In this document: in pieces, positions 1 through 5,284 of the stretch | Position numbering within the stretch: the stretch's first letter is position 1 | Layout: each line of letters begins with the position of its first letter | Source of the DNA: Acidobacteriota bacterium | GTDB taxonomy: Bacteria; Acidobacteriota; Vicinamibacteria; Vicinamibacterales; JAFNAJ01 | Reading direction: 5' to 3' | NCBI GenBank assembly: GCA_017860085.1 | Contig: JAFNAJ010000211.1 | Span: 1-5,394, forward strand | DNA length: 5,394 nucleotides | Made by a program: the position numbers and the translations under genes | Notes under the pieces: model-generated | What the model was told of the DNA's origin: nothing | Database searches by the model: none | The model's input: the letters and a program-made list of their open reading frames with translations, nothing else

Positions 1-633
1 CGCAAGCTCGTCGGCCGCGCCGAGCGCAGCGTCACCGAGATCACGTGCCACGCGCGTGGCGTCTTCCAGTCGACGGGGCACGGCGGCACGTTGCTGGACG
101 TCGGCGGCCAGGACAGCAAGGTGATCCAGATCGGGCACGACGGCCGCGTGCTCGATTTCGCCATGAACGACAAGTGCGCGGCCGGCACCGGCCGCTTCCT
201 GGAACACACGGCGGCCCGCCTCGACGTGCCACTCGACGAGTTGGGACCCCGGTCGTGTGCCGCCCCGAGCGAGCAGGCCATTTCGAGCACGTGCACCGTG
301 TTCGCCGAGTCGGAGATCATCTCGCTGATCGCCCACGGCGTGCCCCTGGACGGCATCCTGCGGGGCCTCCACCGGTCGCTGGTGAGCCGCCTCGTCGCCA
401 TGGTCCGGACGCTGGGCGTGCGGCCGCCGGTGATGCTCTCCGGCGGCGTGGCGCGCAACACGGCCGTGCGGGCCATGCTCGAGCAGGACCTGGGGATCGC
501 CGTGGAGGTGCCGCCGCACCCGCAGTTGATGGGCGCCTTCGGCGCGGCGCTCCTGGCGCTTCACACCTCGGGGTCAGATCTTGATTCTATGCACGGGGCA
601 ACTCGAACGCCCGGATTTCAGATCCTGAAATGA
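1..633 (+). CDS. Acyl-CoA dehydratase activase (BadF/BadG/BcrA/BcrD, HgdC-like), 3' part
   Basis: The reading frame is open from base 1, so the gene starts upstream of the window; 210 codons remain, where full-length activators have about 260. Seen: EITCHARG (fragment residues 13-20), the phosphate-binding motif DVGGQDSK (33-40), NDKCAAGTGRFLE with Cys59, SSTCTVFAESE with Cys98, the adenosine-side motif SGGVARN (147-153), and a PHPQLMGAFGAALLA ending. In this family (HgdC, FldI and BcrA/D relatives) the two cysteines bind one [4Fe-4S] cluster at the dimer interface. ATP hydrolysis drives low-potential electron transfer to a 2-hydroxyacyl-CoA dehydratase or aromatic-CoA reductase in the cytoplasm. 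Both cysteines and the nucleotide motifs are intact, so the core looks functional. Oddity: the family-like sequence ends near residue 188, and the last ~21 residues and the TGA stop are encoded by the inserted palindromic element at 566-668. The TTG at base 91 is internal and not the true start. The partner dehydratase subunits are not visible. Confidence 0.9.
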   Translation, partial: RKLVGRAERSVTEITCHARGVFQSTGHGGTLLDVGGQDSKVIQIGHDGRVLDFAMNDKCAAGTGRFLEHTAARLDVPLDELGPRSCAAPSEQAISSTCTVFAESEIISLIAHGVPLDGILRGLHRSLVSRLVAMVRTLGVRPPVMLSGGVARNTAVRAMLEQDLGIAVEVPPHPQLMGAFGAALLALHTSGSDLDSMHGATRTPGFQILK

Positions 634-668
634 CGCACGGTGCACAAAATCAAGATCTGACCCCGAGG
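566..668. repeat. 103-bp palindromic miniature element (REP/REPIN- or MITE-like)
   Basis: The arms 566-586 and 648-668 are perfect 21-bp inverted copies (outer part CCTCGGGGTCAGATC on the left, its complement on the right). Pairing continues imperfectly inward, for example TGCAC 590-594 with GTGCA 640-644. The centre holds a separate perfect hairpin, ATTTCAG 615-621 / CTGAAAT 625-631, with a 3-base loop. The heptamer TCAGATC occurs three times: 574-580 (+), 618-624 (+) and 654-660 (-). The A/T-richer composition differs from the GC-rich genes on both sides. From memory, GGGGTCAGATCTTGA-type ends occur around REP-associated tyrosine transposase (RAYT) genes in several phyla; this has not been checked here. 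No transposase is encoded, so if mobile it would be non-autonomous. No clear target duplication was found. It sits between convergent genes and supplies the 3' end of the activase. Confidence 0.75.
566..668. terminator. Possible bidirectional terminator/3'-end hairpin formed by the palindromic element
   Basis: The activase (+) and the four-gene minus-strand unit converge on this structure. RNA from either strand could form a 21-bp stem enclosing the smaller 615-631 hairpin. There is no long U tract directly after either arm (the bases following are GACGG on plus and TGTGAA on minus), so it is not a classic Rho-independent terminator. A role in stopping, pausing or protecting mRNA 3' ends is inferred from position only. 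The outer stem overlaps the activase coding end, so translating ribosomes would disturb it on that side. Confidence 0.35.
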
Positions 669-674
669 GACGGC

Positions 675-1235
675 TTACCGGCGCATCTGCTGGGCGCGCT
701 CCGTGGACGGTGGCACGATGCCCTTGATGCGCATGTACGTGGCCAGGTTGCCGTAGTGCTCGTTGACGTGCGAGATGTTGGCCATCAGGAACCGTGCGCG
801 CGGCACCTTGTTCTCGCCCATCGTCACCGTCCTGAGCGCGTCGGCGTCGGTCACCAGGCCGTACACGCCGTCGCAGTAGCCCCTCGCGTAGTCGAGCGCG
901 GCGAGGATCTCGGCCTTGGTCTTCTTGGTCTTCTCGACGCTGTCGGCGACTGGGTTCTTCGCCTCCGCTGCGCGCGCGCAGTAGGACGTCATGGCGTCGG
1001 CCACGTGGCCGAGCATCTCTCCGAAGCTGCGCACCTCGGGCGCCGGCCTGAAGGCGTAGAGGTCCTCAGGCACTTTGTTCGCCGAATCGACGACGTTGCG
1101 GACGACGCCCTCGTAGAGCGACTTGAGCGTGGCCGAGAGCGGGTTGGCGACCGGATCCACCGGGCTGACCGGCTGCGCGGGCGCGAGGCCGGCCGCCAGA
1201 GTGACGAACAACACCGAGAGACAGCTGCGACTCAT
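675..1235 (-). CDS. DinB-like (DinB_2/YfiT fold) protein with signal peptide
   Basis: A 186-residue protein. The ATG at 1235-1233 is chosen because an ideal AGGAGGA site (1248-1242) lies 6 bases upstream; a longer version from 1259 would bury that site. Residues 1-20 form a signal peptide: MSRS, hydrophobic LSVLFVTLAAGLA, then likely cleavage after APA-20. The mature part fits the DinB four-helix bundle. GHVADA supplies His77, and SHVNEHYGNLATYMR supplies His156 and His160, matching the three-histidine metal site of the family. The ending KGIVPPST is also typical. Members bind divalent metal; some are thiol-dependent transferases, but most, including exported ones like this, have no known substrate. 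The start overlaps the stop of the protease gene as ATGA, implying translational coupling. It is the last gene of the minus-strand unit, and its stop lies 7 bp from the palindromic element. Fold assignment is firm; function is unknown. Confidence 0.88.
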   Translation of the reverse strand: MSRSCLSVLFVTLAAGLAPAQPVSPVDPVANPLSATLKSLYEGVVRNVVDSANKVPEDLYAFRPAPEVRSFGEMLGHVADAMTSYCARAAEAKNPVADSVEKTKKTKAEILAALDYARGYCDGVYGLVTDADALRTVTMGENKVPRARFLMANISHVNEHYGNLATYMRIKGIVPPSTERAQQMRR

Positions 1236-3688
1236 GGAGCGTCCTCCTGCGAGACACACCGCTGGTCGGACTCCCCTCGGCCGCCAAACGCCCGCCGGCG
1301 TTCGGCAAACTCGATGAGCCGCGCGCTGATGCGGTGGTTGAGCGAACCCTCCGGGTAATGGCCGTCGGCGTCTCGCTCGCCTGCCGGCAGGCCCGTCAGG
1401 ATTGCCAGGCCCTCATCGACGGTCCGCACCGGATAGATGTGAAATCGCCCGTCCCGGACGGCTTCGATCACGTCGCGCCGCAACATCAGGTGCTTGACGT
1501 TCGACGAGGGAATCAGCACGCCCTGCGTGCCGTCGAGCCCGCGGGCGCTCGCCACGTCGAAGAAACCCTCGATCTTCTGGTTGACCCCGCCAATGGCCTG
1601 GATCTCGCCGTGCTGGTTCACCGACCCGGTCACCGCGAAGCACTGCCTGACGGGCACGCCCGCCAGCGCCGACAGCAGCGCGTACAACTCGCCAGACGAG
1701 GCGCTGTCGCCCTCGATGCCCCCGTAGCTCTGCTCGAGCACGATGCTCGCCTGGAGTGAGAGCGGTTGGTCGGTCACGTACTGCGCCGCGAGAAAGCCCG
1801 AGAGAATCAGGACGCCCTTCGAGTGCAGCGGCCCGCCGAGCTTCGTCTCGCGCTCGATGTCGATGACCGTGCCCGACCCGATGCTCACCCGCGCCGTGAT
1901 GCGATTGGGCTTCGCAAAGGCGAATTCGCCGACCTCGATCACGGCGAGCCCGTTCACCTGGCCCACGCGCTCGCCCTCGGTGTCGATCAGGATCGTGTCC
2001 TCGAGGATGTCCTCCTGCAGGCGCGCGCGCAGGCGACTCTCCCGGTAGATGCGTCGGTCGATGGCGTGCTGGACATCCTCGGCGCCGACGACTGACGCCC
2101 CGCGCTGGGCAGCCCAGTGGCTGGCCTCGAGCATGATGTCCGCCGCGCGCCGCACCTGGGCCGAGAGCTTGCCCGAATGCTCGGCGTGCCGCGAGCTCTC
2201 TTCGATCAGGCGCGCGAGGCCGCCACGGTCCACGGGCTGAAGCCCCTCCTGGCGTGCCAGCGTGCCGAGCAACTGGGCGAACAACCGATCATTGGCCGGC
2301 GTGCGGTCCATGCGGTCGTCGAAGTCGGCCGCCACCCTGAAGAACTCGGCGAAGTCGGGATCGGCCGCGAGCAGCCAGTAGTAGATCCAGCGCTCGCCGA
2401 TGAGGATCACCTTGAGGTCGAGCGGGATCGGCTCGGGCTCGAGTGTCGCCGTCCGTACCACCGAGTAGGCCTGCCCGATGGGCTCGATGCGGATCTCCTG
2501 CGCCTCGAGCGCCTGCTTGAGCGCTGGCCACGCGAAGGGCTGCGACAACACCTTGTGGGCGTCGAGCACGAGGTACCCTCCGTTGGCCCGGTGCAGCGCA
2601 CCACTGCGGATGAGCCCGAAGTCGGTGACCAGGGCGCCCTGCTGCGCGAGGTACTCGACCTCGCCCACGAGGTTCTGGTAGGTGGGGTTCTCCTCGAACA
2701 CGAGCGGCGCACCAGTCGTGCCGGCGTGGTCGACGATGAGGTTGACGGCGTAGCGGCGCTTGGCGGGCAGGTCCTTCGACGGCTGCCCCGCCGATGTGCC
2801 GGCGTGTGCTGACGCCACGGACTCGGCCGACGTCTCGCCACCTCCGACGAAGAGTGACACGTTGTCGATGAGGTCCGACTGTACGCGCACCAGGTACGCC
2901 ACGACGCCCAGCACGTCGGCGTACTTCTCCACGAGGTCGTCGATCAAGTTCCCTGCCGCCAGCAGCGAGATCTCGCGGTCGAGCGCCTTCACCTTCTCCC
3001 GCGCCTCCCGGGCCAGCCGCGGCATCGCCTTCATCGCGGCCTGGACCTCGTCGGTCACCTCCTGGGTACGATCCGCCAGGAGCCTGCGCTCGTCCGGGGA
3101 GAGCGCTTCGATCTCCTCGGGTGACAGTGGCTTGTCGTCGTGGATGGGTGCGAATGCAATGCCGGCGGGTGTCTGGACGATCGCGATACCCTTCGCGCGG
3201 GCCCGCTCGGTAATCTCCTGGACGCGCCGCGCCTGGCCCTTGCCAAACTCCTCCTCGATGGCCTGGCGCCTCGACCGGTACTCATCGCTCTCGAAGGCCG
3301 CGGGAATCGTCGTGTAGGCCTCTTCCACCAACCGGGCCATGTCCTCGCGGAACTCGCGCCCGCGACCCGCAGGCAACGCGATCGCGATCGGCCTCCGCGG
3401 TTCGTCGAAGTTGTTGACATAGCACCGGTCTGGCGGCGTCGGTTGCTCGGATACCCGCTGCACCAGGTAGCGCCGGACGAAGCTGTGGCGGCCCGTGCCC
3501 GGCGGCCCAAGGACGAACACGTTGAAACCGCGCCGACGCATCGCGACCCCGAATTGCACCGCCTCGACCGCGCGGTCCTGGCCCACCATCACCGTCAGGT
3601 CCGGCAGGTCGGCGGTGGTCTCGAAATCGAACGCGTCCGGGTCGCAGCGGCGGTACAGCTGGTCGGCCGTGAGCGGCGTGGCCGGCAT
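1232..3688 (-). CDS. Lon-like serine protease, AAA_32 / Lon_C type
   Basis: An 818-residue cytoplasmic protease. An AAA_32-like ATPase region spans roughly residues 1-550: a VMVGQDRAVEAVQFG start region (34-48), a Walker A-like GPPGTGRHS (61-69), a long charged helical insert (about 110-270), a variable Ser/Ala/Gly linker (about 283-308), NPTYQNLVG (334-342) and a Walker B-like GGYLVLDA (370-377). The Lon proteolytic domain (about 565-775) contains EGDSASSGE with the likely nucleophile Ser664 and IGGVNQKIEG with Lys705, the Ser-Lys dyad by alignment to E. coli Lon Ser679/Lys722. There is no N-terminal LAN substrate domain. Walker A has Arg67 instead of Lys, so ATP use is uncertain; the related LonC proteins are reported to be ATP-independent. 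The start is GTG 3691 followed directly by ATG 3688; ATG is preferred because GAG lies 5 bases upstream of it. The gap to the upstream small gene is 6 bp, and the stop overlaps the DinB start (ATGA). Confidence 0.93.
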   Translation of the reverse strand: MPATPLTADQLYRRCDPDAFDFETTADLPDLTVMVGQDRAVEAVQFGVAMRRRGFNVFVLGPPGTGRHSFVRRYLVQRVSEQPTPPDRCYVNNFDEPRRPIAIALPAGRGREFREDMARLVEEAYTTIPAAFESDEYRSRRQAIEEEFGKGQARRVQEITERARAKGIAIVQTPAGIAFAPIHDDKPLSPEEIEALSPDERRLLADRTQEVTDEVQAAMKAMPRLAREAREKVKALDREISLLAAGNLIDDLVEKYADVLGVVAYLVRVQSDLIDNVSLFVGGGETSAESVASAHAGTSAGQPSKDLPAKRRYAVNLIVDHAGTTGAPLVFEENPTYQNLVGEVEYLAQQGALVTDFGLIRSGALHRANGGYLVLDAHKVLSQPFAWPALKQALEAQEIRIEPIGQAYSVVRTATLEPEPIPLDLKVILIGERWIYYWLLAADPDFAEFFRVAADFDDRMDRTPANDRLFAQLLGTLARQEGLQPVDRGGLARLIEESSRHAEHSGKLSAQVRRAADIMLEASHWAAQRGASVVGAEDVQHAIDRRIYRESRLRARLQEDILEDTILIDTEGERVGQVNGLAVIEVGEFAFAKPNRITARVSIGSGTVIDIERETKLGGPLHSKGVLILSGFLAAQYVTDQPLSLQASIVLEQSYGGIEGDSASSGELYALLSALAGVPVRQCFAVTGSVNQHGEIQAIGGVNQKIEGFFDVASARGLDGTQGVLIPSSNVKHLMLRRDVIEAVRDGRFHIYPVRTVDEGLAILTGLPAGERDADGHYPEGSLNHRISARLIEFAERRRAFGGRGESDQRCVSQEDAP
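1242..1248 (-). promoter_or_regulatory. Shine-Dalgarno site of the DinB-like gene
   Basis: AGGAGGA on the minus strand, 6 bases before the ATG at 1235. It lies within the last codons of the protease gene, so ribosomes ending the protease pass over it. It decides the DinB start in favour of 1235 over the upstream in-frame start at 1259. Confidence 0.8.
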
Positions 3689-3694
3689 CACGAC

Positions 3695-3871
3695 TCACCC
3701 GTGACGGACCTGGGCTCGATGTGACTCGTCCCACTTGCGAGCGGCGTAGTCGGCCACCCGCGCCTGTTGTTCGATGAGCGCCTTGCGGCTGATGTCCTGG
3801 CCGAGCGCTTTCCCTTGCCGTTCGCGACCCGCGGTCTTGTAGTGGTCGGGATGCACGTTGTGCTTCGACAT
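3695..3871 (-). CDS. Small basic protein of unknown function (58 residues)
   Basis: The ATG at 3871-3869 has a near-perfect AAGGAGG (3884-3878) 6 bases upstream, which rules out longer in-frame starts such as 3991; those would run into the preceding gene. The protein begins MSKHNVHPDHYKTAGRERQG and continues as a charged, probably helical segment (DISRKALIEQQARVADYA) to a basic end, AQVRHG. It is rich in Lys, Arg, His and Gln, with no cysteines, no membrane segment and no signal peptide, so it is probably cytoplasmic. The HPDHYK...GRERQG opening resembles short hypothetical proteins I recall from other GC-rich bacteria, but I cannot name a family or function. It lies between the release-factor-like gene (47 bp) and the protease (6 bp). 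Its charge and context would suit a nucleic-acid, ribosome or adaptor partner, which is speculation. Confidence 0.8.
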   Translation of the reverse strand: MSKHNVHPDHYKTAGRERQGKALGQDISRKALIEQQARVADYAARKWDESHRAQVRHG

Positions 3872-3877
3872 GAGAAA

Positions 3878-3884
3878 CCTCCTT
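3878..3884 (-). promoter_or_regulatory. Strong Shine-Dalgarno site of the 58-residue gene
   Basis: AAGGAGG (followed by T) on the minus strand, 6 bases before the ATG at 3871. It is among the strongest sites in the window and directly abuts the hairpin at 3885-3909. It fixes the start of this short gene. Confidence 0.8.
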
Positions 3885-3910
3885 CCCGGTGCTCGCTCCG
3901 AGCGCCGGGA
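3884..3910 (-). promoter_or_regulatory. Intercistronic hairpin just upstream of a ribosome binding site
   Basis: On the minus-strand transcript, TCCCGG-C-GCTCG (3910-3899) pairs with CGAGC-A-CCGGGA (3895-3884), leaving one C/A mismatch and a GAG loop (3898-3896). The stem fills most of the 47-bp gap between the release-factor-like gene and the 58-residue gene and stops right at the Shine-Dalgarno site. There is no U run, so it is not an intrinsic terminator. It could be an mRNA-stabilising or processing structure, or could tune translation of the small gene. The structure is seen; the role is inferred. Confidence 0.45.
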
Positions 3911-3918
3911 GTGCAGGC

Positions 3919-5055
3919 TCACGCTGTGGAGAAGCGAAGGTGCGCGCCCACGTGCCCGACGTGGGCGAGCAGCACGGGGTCGCCCACACACGTCACCGCG
4001 GCCCCCGTCCGGCGGGCACGGACGACGAGCTCGTTGCCCACGACCGCGGTCACGCGCGTGTCGGGGCTGCCGTCCACCGGGAGATCGACCGTGGTGCGCT
4101 GGCAGACGGGGACGAGTGGCACGGGAACGTGCGACGCGAAGGCCTGGCCGCTGGCCGAGATCACCAACTCGTGCACTTGACCGCGCTCGAGCGCCTCGAA
4201 CACCGGCTCGATGCCAAGCACGGCCTGATCACGGGCCAGCGCGCGGTCGGTGAGCGTGGTGGCCCGCTGTCGGTCGCGCCGCACCCGGTAGTCGGCGAAG
4301 GCGCGCTCGGCTTCGTGCATCACGTCGTGGTCGGTCGCGCGCATGTCGATGTGCAACGTGGCAATCACTCGCTCCCTGAGGCGCGCCGGCAACTGGTCCT
4401 GCAAGAGCGGGAGGATGACCTCGTCGCCCGCCAGGGCCAGGTGACGAACGCCCTCGTCGCGCACGATCTGGTCGAGCGCATCGACGACGGCCTTGGCGTG
4501 GAGGAGGTGTGAGTGATCGGCATGCCGCTGATAGCGGATTTGCGACCACCCGCCCATGGCCGGACGCGGCACCTTCGGGCTTTCCACCGCCTCGTGCCGG
4601 ACACTGGTTCCGAGGCTGAACACGTACAGCCGCGCCTGGTGGGTGTCGGCCACCACGGCCGCGTGCGACGGGTGCTCGTCGAGCACGCAGGCGAGCGGCA
4701 GCACATGGGGTACCGAGCCAACCACCAACATGTGGCTGGGAAACGCGACGTCGAGCTGCGTCGCGTCGAAGACACCTTGGGCGGCACAGGCGAAGAGGGC
4801 GATGCCGTTCGCCCTCGGACGCACCTCGTTCTCAAGGTAACGCTCGATGCGCGCGGCATCCAGATCGTAGCTCTCCCGGTCGGGCGAGCGGACCTCGAAC
4901 GCGTGCGCGCGGGCCTTCAGCGCCCGCCGGACGAACCGATCGAACTCGTCACGTCCCTGCGGACCCGGACGGGCATCGAGATACAGGCTGAGAAAAGGAT
5001 ACGAGGTGGCGTCCCGCGCCGCCAGTCGATCGAGCAACTCGCGGGGTGATGCCAT
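3919..5055 (-). CDS. Vms1-like / baeRF-type peptide release factor (eRF1-related)
   Basis: A 378-residue cytoplasmic protein. The ATG at 5055 has GAGGTG (5066-5061) 5 bases upstream. It shows the three-part plan of bacterial/archaeal eRF1-like proteins: an N-terminal part (about 1-130, LFLSLYLDAR-like start, then NGIALFAC), a central RNase H-like part (about 131-265), and an eRF1 domain 3/L7Ae-like part (about 266-375: EPVFEALERGQVHELVIS to GHVGAHLRF). In the central part GGWSQIRYQRH (168-178) carries Gln172 at the position corresponding to the GGQ/GSQ catalytic loop of eRF1 and Vms1, followed by a HADHSHLLHAK helix and LALAGDEV (206-213). Family knowledge: Vms1/ANKZF1 relatives cleave peptidyl-tRNA on stalled large subunits. 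Activity here is inferred from the loop. The domain 3 zinc-type cysteine pairs are absent; only isolated Cys318 and Cys356 remain. It is the first gene of the minus-strand unit. The exact baeRF subfamily is not certain. Confidence 0.82.
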   Translation of the reverse strand: MASPRELLDRLAARDATSYPFLSLYLDARPGPQGRDEFDRFVRRALKARAHAFEVRSPDRESYDLDAARIERYLENEVRPRANGIALFACAAQGVFDATQLDVAFPSHMLVVGSVPHVLPLACVLDEHPSHAAVVADTHQARLYVFSLGTSVRHEAVESPKVPRPAMGGWSQIRYQRHADHSHLLHAKAVVDALDQIVRDEGVRHLALAGDEVILPLLQDQLPARLRERVIATLHIDMRATDHDVMHEAERAFADYRVRRDRQRATTLTDRALARDQAVLGIEPVFEALERGQVHELVISASGQAFASHVPVPLVPVCQRTTVDLPVDGSPDTRVTAVVGNELVVRARRTGAAVTCVGDPVLLAHVGHVGAHLRFSTA

Positions 5056-5060
5056 GACTG

Positions 5061-5066
5061 CACCTC
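5061..5066 (-). promoter_or_regulatory. Shine-Dalgarno site of the release-factor-like gene
   Basis: GAGGTG on the minus strand, 5 bases before the ATG at 5055. It partly overlaps the 8-bp palindrome CTCATGAG (5064-5071). It supports the chosen start. Confidence 0.6.
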
Positions 5067-5109
5067 ATGAGACGAGGGGCGCGTGCACGAGGTTGATGGG
5101 GGTACCTGC

Positions 5110-5138
5110 ATCCTAATGCCAGGGGGACGAGGACGCAA
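5110..5138 (-). promoter_or_regulatory. Candidate sigma70-like promoter for the minus-strand operon
   Basis: On the minus strand, TTGCGT (5138-5133) is followed after 17 bases by TAGGAT (5115-5110). The -10 matches the consensus TATAAT at 4 of 6 bases, and the -35 shares only TTG with TTGACA. Transcription would begin near 5102 and leave a leader of about 47 bases before the ATG at 5055. Such matches are weak in a GC-rich genome with unknown sigma factors, so this is a candidate only. Confidence 0.35.
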
Positions 5139-5284
5139 GGACGAAGGCTCCGTGCCCGGCGCTTGGAGACAGCCGGGATTCGGGGCGCGGGCCGAGGATT
5201 CTGGTCGCTGCGAGGCGTTTCCCGATTCAAGCCGTGCGGGCCGTGTGCCGATCTGGCGAGTGGAGGCGTGAACCAGGCACCGCG

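Noticed and set aside
91..633. TTG at base 91 as the start of the activase
   Set aside because: The frame is open to base 1, and the upstream codons encode the family motif EITCHARG, so the start lies outside the window.
566..668. Palindromic region as a CRISPR repeat or tRNA-like structure
   Set aside because: There is only one inverted pair with a unique centre and no direct repeat-spacer pattern, and no cloverleaf or CCA-type end can be drawn.
630..1358. Long plus-strand open frame (242 codons) opposite the DinB-like gene
   Set aside because: It is antisense to a gene with a clear fold, signal peptide and Shine-Dalgarno site. Its product is rich in Arg, His and Val of the kind produced opposite GC-rich genes and has no recognisable motif.
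2117..2812. Long plus-strand open frame (231 codons) opposite the protease gene
   Set aside because: It mirrors the conserved ATPase region of the Lon-like protease; the composition is that of an antisense shadow, and there is no ribosome binding site.
3282..3989. Minus-strand 235-codon frame overlapping the protease start and small gene
   Set aside because: It is out of frame with three well-supported genes and begins inside the release-factor-like gene; the residues are low-complexity Arg/Ala/Pro.
3872..3991. 40-residue N-terminal extension of the small gene
   Set aside because: It would overlap the end of the release-factor-like gene and be Arg-rich, and would leave the near-perfect AAGGAGG before the 3871 ATG unused.
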